Shown here in pieces: positions 1 to 9,221 of a DNA stretch of 64,000 bases. The stretch lies in assembly GCA_014377445.1 (NCBI GenBank), contig JACMPP010000063.1, forward strand, positions 1 through 64,000. The letters are read 5' to 3'. Position 1 is the first letter of the stretch. Each line of letters begins with the position of its first letter. Source of the DNA: Oligoflexus sp. (GTDB lineage: Bacteria > Bdellovibrionota_B > Oligoflexia > Oligoflexales > Oligoflexaceae). The notes beneath the pieces were generated by a model that worked only from the letters and a program-made list of their open reading frames with translations, ran no database searches and had not been told where the DNA came from. Position numbers and translations under genes: made by a program.

Positions 1-246
1 CTTAGGCTGGCGCTTTTTTTGTTTAAGGTGCAGTCTTAACTGGCGTGCACTTAATTTTGGCTAGAGAGCCAAGGTGGATTGCGAACATAAATGGAAAAAA
101 CATAAGATTGAACGTGTTATCAGAACGTGGACAAATAAGTTTAATGGCGAAAAATGCGCTGTTTGCTAAGCAGTTGCTTGGACTGAAAATACTGAAAAAG
201 AATAAGGTCCATATACATCGATTTATTTCTTAATTCGGAGAATTAT

Positions 247-753
247 ATGAACATTAAAATAAGAGAACTCGTATCTGAAGACGTAGTAGATGCAGCAAAA
301 ATTCATGTCCAAACCTTTCATGATACCTATCAAGGTATGATTCCGTCTGAAAAATTGAATGAAATGACCGATGAAAGTATGATTCCCAGATGGAAGGATA
401 TTATTGAGGGAAACAAAGCTAATCTTATTCTTTTAGGCGCTTTTTTAGACGAAAAATTAATAGGAACTTGTGCAAGTGGGACACCTAGGGGTGAGTTCGG
501 GTTTGATTCGGAGCTTTGGTCGATGAATATTCCTAAAATAAATCAAAGAAAAGGTGCGGGTAAACTTCTTTTCCAAAAATCCATAGAACGCTTGACTCAC
601 GAGGGAAAGAAATCGATGTATTTATGCTGCATCGACAAAAATATAAACGCATTGGATTTTTATCGTGCCATGGGAGGCGAAATAACGGATATGTCAGTCC
701 AAAGGGATGGGTATCAAGAAATTATTGTGAAATGGAATAAGTTGCCCCATTAA
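247..753 (+). CDS. GNAT-family N-acetyltransferase
   Basis: 168 aa ORF with GNAT-like pattern (IKIRELVSEDV...KINQRKGAGKLLFQKSIERL...YLCCIDKNINALDFYRAMGGE); GGAG-like RBS just upstream of ATG. Confidence 0.85.
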   Translation: MNIKIRELVSEDVVDAAKIHVQTFHDTYQGMIPSEKLNEMTDESMIPRWKDIIEGNKANLILLGAFLDEKLIGTCASGTPRGEFGFDSELWSMNIPKINQRKGAGKLLFQKSIERLTHEGKKSMYLCCIDKNINALDFYRAMGGEITDMSVQRDGYQEIIVKWNKLPH

Positions 754-968
754 AGGTCGGAAATTTATATTCACTTACCACCCCGTTGAGTCGAGGTCGT
801 CATGGGTTTTAATTGAGTCGGATTTTTGAGTGGGTCTCAAATAGAGAAGTGTGGTGTTGAAATCTTAATGCGGAACATGTTCTTTAAGGGGCGAAGGCGT
901 CTCGCCCAGCTTGGTCTTAAATCCTAGCCTAAATGCTTGATGAGATTGATTTTTGGCGATTTTTTGTG

Positions 969-1490
969 TCATGATGCAGTTTTATTCCTTCGGAATCGCG
1001 CTGCATTAACCCTCTCCGTAGCGTCTTCGTCCATGCTTGGCATTGCCGCTCCACCGTCCAACATGAACTTTGAGGCCCCAGGCCGGGAAAGTTCATTGCC
1101 TAGCCTTTCCATGATTAAATTAGCGATTGTGCTACTCATATTACTGCCTTTGTAGAGGTTGGTTATTGAGGCTTTATGCAATCCAAGCAACTTTGCAAAA
1201 TCGGTTCGATTGACAAATAGAATTTCTTGAATGGCCCGCAATTCATTGGCGTTAATGAGCCGAACGCCTTCAAAAATGTCTCGGAAATTTTCTTCGAAGA
1301 ATCTCAGTCCGATAGACATTTCAAGTCGAATGATTTCGTCGGCAGAGAGGCCATAATTAATGTCCTCGAGTTGTGATTGTTTGGTGATTTTTGCTTTGCA
1401 TTCGTTTGGGACAAATACTGTCACAGATTCGAATATGAAGGCTCCAAGAGCATTTTCATACGTGTAATTTCTTATCGTTAGCTTTTTCAT
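969..1490 (-). CDS. HTH-domain antitoxin-like protein of a putative type II TA pair
   Basis: 173 aa; Xre-like HTH stretch (FVNRTDFAKLLGLHKASITNLYKGSNMSSTIANLIMERL); start overlaps the stop of the upstream 106 aa ORF (ATGA-type overlap, 1487-1490). Confidence 0.6.
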   Translation of the reverse strand: MKKLTIRNYTYENALGAFIFESVTVFVPNECKAKITKQSQLEDINYGLSADEIIRLEMSIGLRFFEENFRDIFEGVRLINANELRAIQEILFVNRTDFAKLLGLHKASITNLYKGSNMSSTIANLIMERLGNELSRPGASKFMLDGGAAMPSMDEDATERVNAARFRRNKTAS

Positions 1491-1807
1491 AAGGTAACTC
1501 CCTTGCGAAACGCGTGGATGATCACGATTGAATCGCCATTGTCTTCAGTTTCTATGACTATTGCAATTTCCGTCCTTCTGTCCTCGAGATCCTTGCAAAT
1601 CCAAAGGAAAGAACCAACTTGAGCCGATGGAAAAAGGTTCAGTTGCAAATTTCCACTCCCCTGGACCAATTTTACCAATTCTATGCGAGTGAAGCCGCGA
1701 TTGGGATGGGCTTGCCAAGCATGGCGAAGGATAGTAATTCGTCCTTCTTTGCGTAACTCATTAAATAGGGTTCGCGCCATTCTTAGCTTCATGAGGGTAT
1801 AGCTCAC
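1487..1807 (-). CDS. putative type II toxin-like small protein
   Basis: 106 aa basic protein (MARTLFNELRKEGRITILRHAWQAHPNRGFTRIELVKLV...IAIVIETEDNGDSIVIIHAFRKGV); translationally coupled to HTH gene. GTG start at 1807 or ATG at 1792. Confidence 0.55.
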   Translation of the reverse strand: MSYTLMKLRMARTLFNELRKEGRITILRHAWQAHPNRGFTRIELVKLVQGSGNLQLNLFPSAQVGSFLWICKDLEDRRTEIAIVIETEDNGDSIVIIHAFRKGVTL

Positions 1808-1812
1808 TTTTT

Positions 1813-1835
1813 AAAAGTTGTCTAATACAACTTTT
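1813..1835. promoter_or_regulatory. Perfect 9-bp inverted repeat, candidate TA operator
   Basis: AAAAGTTGT-CTAAT-ACAACTTTT read directly, a few nt upstream of the toxin-like start codon. Confidence 0.6.
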
Positions 1836-1982
1836 AATTTAGGTTAAATTATTGATTTGTATAGGAAATAAAATCCTGCCTCGAGAATTGAGTAGGACCT
1901 TGAAAATAAGATTCGATCAAGTGGATTCAAAAGGCGAGAGACATCAAGCAACCTTCGCTAATGTCGCCAAACTTTTGCATAC

Positions 1983-2012
1983 AAAAAAAGGAGCCGCCTT
2001 GTGAGCAGCTCC
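1983..2012 (-). terminator. Rho-independent terminator downstream of M48 peptidase gene
   Basis: Minus strand GGAGC...GCTCC stem followed by T7. Confidence 0.65.
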
Positions 2013-2029
2013 TCCAATTGAATCTAAGA

Positions 2030-2818
2030 TTAAGGCTTCGCCAACTGCGCAGTCGGCTGCTTCTGAGCCGCATTATAAAGCGCCAGCGCCTTATCCATAT
2101 GCTTACTTAAATCCTTCGCACGATTCACGGGATCCGGGTGAGTCGAAAGAATCTCGGGTGGGCGACTGCCACTCATGGCCCCCATGCGCTCCCAGAGTCC
2201 AATGGCTTCGCGTGGATCGTATCCGGCCTTCGCCATATACTCGAGGCCAACGCGATCGGCTTCAGCTTCTTCATAACGCCCGAAGGGAAGTGCTACACCG
2301 TAGTTAGCACCGATGCCCATGGCCGCTGCGATAAGGTCCTTGTGCTGCGAACCGCTGAACAAAGCGCCAGCGATCTGCATCCCCTGGTTCATAACCATCT
2401 GTTGACTCATGCGCTCTGCCGAATGGCGAAGAACAGCATGGGCTACCTCGTGGCCAAGGACTGCTGCCAGGGCCGCATTGTTCTTGGCGACCGGAATCAA
2501 TGCCGTGTACACCGCAACCTTCCCACCGGGAAGGCAGAAGGCATTGACTTGATTTTCATCAATGATAGTGAATTCCCAGTCGTAGGATACGCCCGTAGCT
2601 GCGGCGATGCGTTTGCCGACGTTGACGATCTCGCTGTTGAGCTGAGGGTTCTTAGAGACCTTGGCTTTCCCAAGCATCTCCTTATAAGCCTGCTCACCCA
2701 TCGCGTTCATCTCACTGTCGGAGACGAGGTTGAGCTGACGACGACCGGTTTCCGGTGATGTCACACAGGCAACGAGCAACACAGTGGAACTGAAAATTCC
2801 CGCATACATGAACTTCAA
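2030..2818 (-). CDS. M48-family metalloprotease lipoprotein (LoiP/BepA-like)
   Basis: 262 aa; lipobox-like LLVAC; HEVAHAVLRH zinc motif; EAEADRVGLEYMAKAGYDP. Confidence 0.9.
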   Translation of the reverse strand: MKFMYAGIFSSTVLLVACVTSPETGRRQLNLVSDSEMNAMGEQAYKEMLGKAKVSKNPQLNSEIVNVGKRIAAATGVSYDWEFTIIDENQVNAFCLPGGKVAVYTALIPVAKNNAALAAVLGHEVAHAVLRHSAERMSQQMVMNQGMQIAGALFSGSQHKDLIAAAMGIGANYGVALPFGRYEEAEADRVGLEYMAKAGYDPREAIGLWERMGAMSGSRPPEILSTHPDPVNRAKDLSKHMDKALALYNAAQKQPTAQLAKP

Positions 2819-2866
2819 GACAAACCTCCTGGTTTGGGGAAAGCCCTCAGGGGAGGGCTCATAAAC

Positions 2867-3874
2867 TTAAGTTTTTTCGAGTAGGGTCGCACCCCAGGTC
2901 AATCCACTACCTACCACAGCCAGGACGATGAGGTCACCTTTTTCAAAGCGATTCCAATTCATGGAGAGTACCGACGGTGCGCCTGCAGACCCTTGATTGC
3001 CAAGTTCTGCGACGTTGTGAAGGTGGTGATCTGTATGGATACCCAGACGATCCGCCGCAGAAGTAATCATACGAAGGTTCGCCTGATGCCCTGTGAAATA
3101 TTTGATGTCTTTAGGCAGAAGATTATTTCGGGCGAGGATCTGTTCGGTGACTTCGATCGTTCGTGTGATTGCAAATTTCTGCACGGCCTTGCCATTTTGC
3201 GAGAAGCACTGACTTTCGGGCACTTTTACGAGATCGTAGCCGGATGGATCCGAGTAGAGAAGCGTGTCGATGACACGAAGCGATCCAGGACGGGCCTCTG
3301 ACGAGAGAATGGCTGCCGAGCAGCCATCGCCGAAGAGGATGCAGGAGTTTCGGTCGGTGTAATCCATACGAAGCGAATAACGCTCCGGATTGAAGATCGC
3401 CATCGTCTTCTGAGCGCCAGTGGAAATCATCTGCCTTGCGACATGAAGGTCGAGAACAAAACTCGAACAAGCCGAGTTTGCATCGAAAGACAGACAGCTC
3501 CAACCGAGCTTGGCCGCAATCGTGCAGGCGTTGGCCGGAATGTCAAAGTCCGGAATCGATGTTCCGCAAATCAAGGTGTCGATCGTTTTGGGATCGAGGT
3601 CGGGATAGCGGGTGACGAGTACCTTCCAGGCTTCGACCGACAGATCGGCAATGCTCATCACGCGGCCTTCGTCGCGCAATTGCTGAAGCGTCTTGCGTTC
3701 GAAGCGAAGATCACGAATGTCATCCGCGCACAAAACACTGCGACGCGAGCGAATGCCGGTACGATCTTCAATCCACGAGCCGTCCGAACCTATTTCGAGC
3801 GAGTCGAAAAACGAATTGGGAAGCAGGTTCTCCGGATGGAAGTGTCCCATCGCATGAAGATAAGTTGGTTGCAT
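2867..3874 (-). CDS. 3-oxoacyl-ACP synthase III family protein (FabH-like)
   Basis: 335 aa; DANSACSSFVLDLHVA active-site Cys region, FTGHQANLRMI and NVAELGNQGSAGAPSVL motifs. Confidence 0.88.
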   Translation of the reverse strand: MQPTYLHAMGHFHPENLLPNSFFDSLEIGSDGSWIEDRTGIRSRRSVLCADDIRDLRFERKTLQQLRDEGRVMSIADLSVEAWKVLVTRYPDLDPKTIDTLICGTSIPDFDIPANACTIAAKLGWSCLSFDANSACSSFVLDLHVARQMISTGAQKTMAIFNPERYSLRMDYTDRNSCILFGDGCSAAILSSEARPGSLRVIDTLLYSDPSGYDLVKVPESQCFSQNGKAVQKFAITRTIEVTEQILARNNLLPKDIKYFTGHQANLRMITSAADRLGIHTDHHLHNVAELGNQGSAGAPSVLSMNWNRFEKGDLIVLAVVGSGLTWGATLLEKT

Positions 3875-3886
3875 AGCCCTAACCTT

Positions 3887-4615
3887 TCAAGACGTGTACA
3901 TGCCGCCATTGACGTGTAGGGTTGAGCCCGTAATGTAGGAAGCTTCCGACGACGCGAGGAAACAAACGCAGCTAGCCACCTCTTCCGGATTGCCGAGGCG
4001 CTTCAAAGGAATCTTAGCCGATATTCCCTCTTTCACCTCAATCGAGAGAGAATCCGTCATATCCGTTTTGATAAAGCCGGGGGCGACACAGTTCGCCCGG
4101 ATGCCGAAGGATGCGAGATCCACGGCAACACTTTTGGTGAAAGCCGTGATCGCGCCTTTGGAGGCCGCGTACATGCTTTGGCCGCCGTTGCCGGTGTGTC
4201 CGACGACGGAGGTAAGGTTGATGATCGAACCACCTTTTTGTTTGATCATAAAGCGTGAAACCGCTTTGGTGAGATTGAAAACCGACTTGAGATTGACGTT
4301 GAGAATTTGATCGAAATCCGCGGGTTTCGCGAAAGTGATGAGCTGATCGACACTCATGCCTGCGTTGTTGACGAGGACATCAATTCGACCAAACGCTTCT
4401 TTCACGTTCTTGGCAAGCTGTACGCAAGACTCTTCACTTCCGAGGTCGGCTTGAAAAATTTTCGAACCGGGAATGGAGGCAGCGAGTTCCTGCGCGTGCG
4501 CTTCTTGAGATCGAAAATGGATAGCGACGAGATAGCCTTTTTGGCTAAGCGATTGGGCGATCGCTTTGCCAATGCCACGGGAGGCCCCAGTCACTAGTGC
4601 AACTTTCTGTTCCAT
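3887..4615 (-). CDS. 3-oxoacyl-ACP reductase-like SDR (FabG-like)
   Basis: 242 aa; TGASRGIGKAIA, NNAGMS, YAASKGAITAFTKS, PGFIKTDMT. Confidence 0.9.
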   Translation of the reverse strand: MEQKVALVTGASRGIGKAIAQSLSQKGYLVAIHFRSQEAHAQELAASIPGSKIFQADLGSEESCVQLAKNVKEAFGRIDVLVNNAGMSVDQLITFAKPADFDQILNVNLKSVFNLTKAVSRFMIKQKGGSIINLTSVVGHTGNGGQSMYAASKGAITAFTKSVAVDLASFGIRANCVAPGFIKTDMTDSLSIEVKEGISAKIPLKRLGNPEEVASCVCFLASSEASYITGSTLHVNGGMYTS

Positions 4616-4693
4616 GTTAATTCCTTCGAATGCTTAAAATCCCTCTAGATAACATAGGAGAGATAGCACTTATCTCGAAGGACGACAACTTCA

Positions 4694-5521
4694 TCAGAAG
4701 GCGTAAGCCACGTCGAAGGAAAGTATGGGGCTAAGACCGTAGCGTTCGATTCCAGAGGCCAAATCCGACTCGGCCAGGCTGAGGAGAGCAATGCCAAGCT
4801 TGGAGGAGTCGAACTGCGGTACATCTGTGCTTAGGTCCACTTCCGCCCCAGTTATCTTGGCGAGGCCGGCTCCGACCGAAAAATTTAAACTATGAGGGAA
4901 TTCCCACTGATAGACGCCCATGATGTCGGCCAGCAGCATTTTGGTTCGCATGTTTACGTAAGGACGGTAACCGAGTGCCGATATCGTGTTTACGATCTGC
5001 CTATAATCCTGGCCGTTCGAAGTCACTCGAGCGACGTCACTGACCTTTTCTTCGCCTTTTGAACTGATCTGAGTCAGACCAAATTCCACAGCCCATCCCG
5101 ACATTTCTTCTGAAAACGTGTAACGGACGTAGGTGCGATAGAGACTGTTGTCAGAAAAAGCGGCAACGATTGTCGGCTTATAGTCGCTGTTTCCCATGAC
5201 TTTCGAGGCCGTGCTCCCAATCGCCTCTGCATACGCCCCCGGGGTCTTGCCAAAGTCGAGGCCGATACGGAGTTGGGGTGAGGCATGAAGCTGGAGGCCC
5301 GCTCCGATATAGAGTGGAAAGATGGTTCGCGCTTCGAGGGAAACCAGGGGTGCTCCGTCCCAATTTTCATCGGCCAGAGGCTCGGGATCCTGGGCCATGA
5401 GTTTGGGCGCGACCAGCACTTGTACGAGTAGAAATAATTTGGAAATTGTTCGGATCGAAGATTTTAAGCGGATGGCCATGGCGCTTGAACTCCCACTCTT
5501 AAAAAAGATGTGCTTGTCCAA
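4694..5521 (-). CDS. Hypothetical exported (outer-membrane-like) protein
   Basis: 275 aa ORF with signal-peptide-like N-terminus (KLFLLVQVLVAPKLMAQ) and C-terminal aromatic residue; alternative start at 5479. Confidence 0.6.
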   Translation of the reverse strand: MDKHIFFKSGSSSAMAIRLKSSIRTISKLFLLVQVLVAPKLMAQDPEPLADENWDGAPLVSLEARTIFPLYIGAGLQLHASPQLRIGLDFGKTPGAYAEAIGSTASKVMGNSDYKPTIVAAFSDNSLYRTYVRYTFSEEMSGWAVEFGLTQISSKGEEKVSDVARVTSNGQDYRQIVNTISALGYRPYVNMRTKMLLADIMGVYQWEFPHSLNFSVGAGLAKITGAEVDLSTDVPQFDSSKLGIALLSLAESDLASGIERYGLSPILSFDVAYAF

Positions 5522-5592
5522 AGATTAACCAGCTAGGGGTTGACTTGCAAGGAAGGAGTGCCTGCCGTGCGGGACGGCAAGCCTGTTTGGAA

Positions 5593-6561
5593 TCAAGCGG
5601 TGCGTTCTTCGGGCATTTCTGCGGCCGAAGTATCGAGCGCCCAGTATTGATCGCCGCCGTGTGTTTGCGCGTCGTTCACGGCAAGGTAAGCGGTGTTCAG
5701 AAGGTCTTCGAAACTCTCAAAATTCCCCCGATCGCCATCAAAATGTGCGACACCGACGGACGTCGCCAGATGGTGGTTCTCGGCATTGCCGTGAATCTTG
5801 TAGATTTTCTTACGAATGCGTTCGGCGACACTGATCGCACCATCGAGCTCGGTTTCGGGGAGAATCACGAAGAAATCAGCTTCACGCGAACGGCCCGAGA
5901 AGTCTATTTCGAAGCGCACCAAGCTGCCGATCGTCTGTCCAACCTTACCGAGCAGTGTCTCCTGCAGGAGATTGATCGATGTGAGATCCTTGAGGCTATC
6001 GATCCGGACGATGAGAAGCGCAAGATTCTTTTGATAACGCTGCGCGCGTTTGAATTCGATGCGCAGCTGATTGGTCAGGAAATGATGGTTGCCGAAACCG
6101 GTGAGGTCGTCGGTGAACGACAGGCTTTTAAGGCGCTGATAGGCGTTGTGCATCGTCTCATTCAACTTTTGAACTTCGGCTTTGACGGCACAGAGTCTCA
6201 AGACGCTCTCGACCGCCAAGATCGTCTGGAGCATCGTTCGGCTTTCGGGCAGGCAGACGTCCACCCCGGCCGAGACGGCTCGATCGAGCCATTCATTGGC
6301 TTCGAGCTGCGAGATATAGATGAGTCCTGTGTAGTCCGCCCGGGGATCGCTGCGGAGAACGTGAGCGATCGCGAGAGGGCTGATGAGATCAGCCTGAAAG
6401 CTCAGGACCACCACTTTCGGTTTGGAGGATTCCACCATTTCCAAAGTGAGATCCGGGTCCTGGCAGAACTCCAGTATGTAATTGGCGCCCAACGCTTCGG
6501 TCAAAGCAATTTCATCTTTGGGATTACCGAGCACAAAAAGGATATGAGGCCTAGTCGCCAT
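5593..6561 (-). CDS. Pseudo-receiver plus degenerate GGDEF-domain protein
   Basis: LSFTDDLTGFGNHHFLTNQL GGDEF-domain start; signature site reads READF (SGRSREADFFVILPET) rather than GG(D/E)EF; ORF extends to 6603 but MATRPHILFVLG start likely. Confidence 0.8.
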   Translation of the reverse strand: MATRPHILFVLGNPKDEIALTEALGANYILEFCQDPDLTLEMVESSKPKVVVLSFQADLISPLAIAHVLRSDPRADYTGLIYISQLEANEWLDRAVSAGVDVCLPESRTMLQTILAVESVLRLCAVKAEVQKLNETMHNAYQRLKSLSFTDDLTGFGNHHFLTNQLRIEFKRAQRYQKNLALLIVRIDSLKDLTSINLLQETLLGKVGQTIGSLVRFEIDFSGRSREADFFVILPETELDGAISVAERIRKKIYKIHGNAENHHLATSVGVAHFDGDRGNFESFEDLLNTAYLAVNDAQTHGGDQYWALDTSAAEMPEERTA

Positions 6562-6615
6562 CGACACTGTTTCCTTGCGATGTGGAGAGTACGAGCGATC
6601 CAATGAGATCGCTCC

Positions 6616-9111
6616 TTAGCTGCTCTTCAGGAGTATTTTGGGAGATACAGATTCTTCCAGACCGTCGGCAATGATGAACATGCCTTCGATAATGGCGGCT
6701 GTGCTTTCCCAAATGCTATCGAGATTGTTGCTGGCGTCCGGGTGAAATCCTTCGTGCGCGGCACGGTTGCGGAAGTCCTGAAAGACGTGCAGCTCTTTGC
6801 AGTAAAGTAAGAGTTGATCACTACTCATGTTCTTAATATGGAAAAGATCGCCTAATCCGAAACGACAATCTTTACGCGAAAAACATATAAAGAACAGCGC
6901 AAAAGCTTTGAGGCCGTCCAAAGTGAAACGTTTCCCGGGTCGGTACTGGCAAATGGCTCGAAGCATTTTGCGCAGTTTGAAGCGACTGAAGAAGGGGATG
7001 GTGTTTACGATCGGGAGGTTTTCGATATACATCTCATAGTCGTCCATCGCTTGCGGGATGGGGCGTGCGTAGCCGATGATATCCAGTTTTCTCTGCAGAG
7101 TGCCTTTGCGAATCAATTCGCCGGCTGCATCTTCAAATTTCTCCCGGAAACAAATTTCCAGGGCTTTGTATTGCATGTCTATCGTCGGCGACAGATCGAT
7201 CGTCTCGAGACGGTCTTTGACCTTCTCGACCTGGATGTGGAAGAACTGAGCGGTCCGAAGGGCTCGTTTGACTTCGCTCGAGAGTTCCTGGTAACGCTTG
7301 ATCTTCTGCTCAAGCAGACTGTCGAGGTCGGCCGTGGTCGGCGTGCTCGAGTCCGAACCCATAATCCTCTGGGCCTTGCTTGGCTCGTCGATGAGCAGAA
7401 GGCTGGTGATCGCATCGTGCAGACCGATATGCAGACTGTCGGTCATGGTGCGGAAATGCAAGTCGTTGAGTGCAGAGCGCAGTTCGGCCTGGAGATGAGT
7501 CACATCCCGCTCCTTGAGCAGCTGAGCGATCTCAAGCTGAAGCATTGCATTGATGTTGGGGCGCGTGAGGAAGGCCACAAGTTCCTGCGACGCTCGAACC
7601 GTTCCGATACCCTGCAAGGCATAGACGATACTGCGAAGGATAGGCTCTTCCTTGCTGCGAATAAAATCGAGGAGCTTGAGCGCAGCGTTATCGGCGCCTT
7701 TGAAGCGACCGAGGGTATCGATAAAGCAAAGGTGAAAGAGATGCGGTTCCTGACGAGCCATCTGCGCCAGAGAATCGATTTTCTCGGGTGTGGGCTTGAG
7801 CCAGGCGTTGGTCATCGAGGCCCAGAAGTCGTTGCCTTTGACTTCTTCGAGCTGCTTGCCATTGTAGGCCATCGCAAAGAAGTTCTGGCGATTGGCTTCG
7901 TCGGGAGAGAATTCCTTCTCCCAGATACCCAGGCCCTGGATTTCGCTGCTGCTTCCTTCACGGAACGCCTTAATCATAATCTGGCGTTCGGCAAAGATCT
8001 TGGAAAACGTGCTGCTGTTGCCCGACGTGTTGAGCAAAGCGGAATAGCGGGGTAATACGGTCGACAGGAGCAGGGAGGGATCGGCCGCGTGCTGAAGGAC
8101 GAGGCGCAGCTTGTCGATGAATTCCGTCTGCTTTTCGATATCGAGAAAACTACCGGCCAGATTGAGGGCCAGGATATAGGCCTTTGGATCTTCGATTGTT
8201 CTGAGAGCTTCCATCATAGTTGCCTGCGGGATACCCGAGATGAATTCCCAGTGGGTGATTTCCTGCCACGGATGTTCGGCCATAACCTTAAAAGCGAAAC
8301 AAAGATGTTCGGATGTCAGATGATGACGATCCCAAATGCTCGGCCAGCAGCGCATGAAAGTCTTTTGATCGGCTTTTTTAAAATCTTTTTCGCGCAGGGA
8401 GAGCAAAGCTTTCAGATCCTTGTCGACCGTCTTTTCATCGATGAGGCTTTTGGTGAACTGCGACCATATTGATGATAGGCCCTGGCTGCTGTTGTGTTCC
8501 TTCAGCCAAGCATTTTCGTAACGATAGAGATAGGCGAGGTAATAGGGCATCGTCTTCTCGGGTGCAACCGAAGGATGCGCGGAATCGTTTTTGAAAGCAT
8601 CTTTGGCGAGCCGAATCAAGCGCTCGGATCTAATGCCGAACTGTAACGCTCGGAAACAAAGGAGCGCGTGATAGGCCACGGACATCTCTTCCATGCCTTC
8701 GGTATTGACGAGATGTTCGAGCAGAGCATAACCACCGCCGTACCAGGCGAGGTCGGCCAGAGTATAGCGGATACGCTGCGTGGAAAGCGTGGAAGTACTG
8801 AGGGGCAGAGTTCTGTGCCACATGATGCAGTCGCTGCGCAAAGCCCATTCCCAGAGCGCGGCCGCCGCCAGGTTTTGATCCCAGTGACCGATCTGACTTG
8901 TGATATAATCCTCAAAAACAAGCCTTTGCTTGCTCTGAGTCGCATGGAGAATAGCGATGTGCTCTTCATGATGGAGCTTCAGTCTTAAAAGATCGGAACA
9001 AAGAGATATCGGAAACCATTCTTCTTTCTCACGCATTCTGTGTAGAATTTGTAAACGTTCGTGAGAATGATGATTATTGAGATACTCATAAGTCGCTTGT
9101 GATTCTGGCAT
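6616..9111 (-). CDS. Large alpha-helical protein of unknown function with C-terminal HEPN-like Rx4H motif
   Basis: 831 aa; HEAT-like helical central part (IVYALQGIGTVRASQELVAFLTRPNINAMLQLEIAQLL); C-terminal FRNRAAHEGFHPD. Confidence 0.7.
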   Translation of the reverse strand: MPESQATYEYLNNHHSHERLQILHRMREKEEWFPISLCSDLLRLKLHHEEHIAILHATQSKQRLVFEDYITSQIGHWDQNLAAAALWEWALRSDCIMWHRTLPLSTSTLSTQRIRYTLADLAWYGGGYALLEHLVNTEGMEEMSVAYHALLCFRALQFGIRSERLIRLAKDAFKNDSAHPSVAPEKTMPYYLAYLYRYENAWLKEHNSSQGLSSIWSQFTKSLIDEKTVDKDLKALLSLREKDFKKADQKTFMRCWPSIWDRHHLTSEHLCFAFKVMAEHPWQEITHWEFISGIPQATMMEALRTIEDPKAYILALNLAGSFLDIEKQTEFIDKLRLVLQHAADPSLLLSTVLPRYSALLNTSGNSSTFSKIFAERQIMIKAFREGSSSEIQGLGIWEKEFSPDEANRQNFFAMAYNGKQLEEVKGNDFWASMTNAWLKPTPEKIDSLAQMARQEPHLFHLCFIDTLGRFKGADNAALKLLDFIRSKEEPILRSIVYALQGIGTVRASQELVAFLTRPNINAMLQLEIAQLLKERDVTHLQAELRSALNDLHFRTMTDSLHIGLHDAITSLLLIDEPSKAQRIMGSDSSTPTTADLDSLLEQKIKRYQELSSEVKRALRTAQFFHIQVEKVKDRLETIDLSPTIDMQYKALEICFREKFEDAAGELIRKGTLQRKLDIIGYARPIPQAMDDYEMYIENLPIVNTIPFFSRFKLRKMLRAICQYRPGKRFTLDGLKAFALFFICFSRKDCRFGLGDLFHIKNMSSDQLLLYCKELHVFQDFRNRAAHEGFHPDASNNLDSIWESTAAIIEGMFIIADGLEESVSPKILLKSS

Positions 9112-9221
9112 AACGAGTCGATGCTCCGATCAGCAACGTTTAGGATAGGTTCTCGGCATTCTTTCTTATTCTACCACGAACGGCGGCTGTTGACCGGCCT
9201 TCGCTAAAAAGGACCTGAGGG

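Noticed and set aside
45-233. 62-aa ORF at left edge
   Set aside because: No recognisable family and weak start context; may be a real small protein or gene remnant but cannot be supported from sequence alone.
754-968. Possible integron attC-like site (GTTGAGT core) and GGGCGA...TCGCCC hairpin downstream of the GNAT gene
   Set aside because: No matching RYYYAAC partner core at attC spacing and no integrase in the window; hairpin lacks a T-tract.
5563-5579. TGCCGT-GCGGG-ACGGCA hairpin between two minus-strand genes
   Set aside because: Short stem without a T-tract; insufficient to call a terminator or regulatory element.
5545-6606. 353-aa plus-strand ORF opposite the GGDEF-like gene
   Set aside because: Antisense frame with no domain; the minus-strand protein has clear GGDEF-family features.
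7051-8055. 334-aa plus-strand ORF inside the 831-aa gene
   Set aside because: Antisense shadow; no start context or domain.
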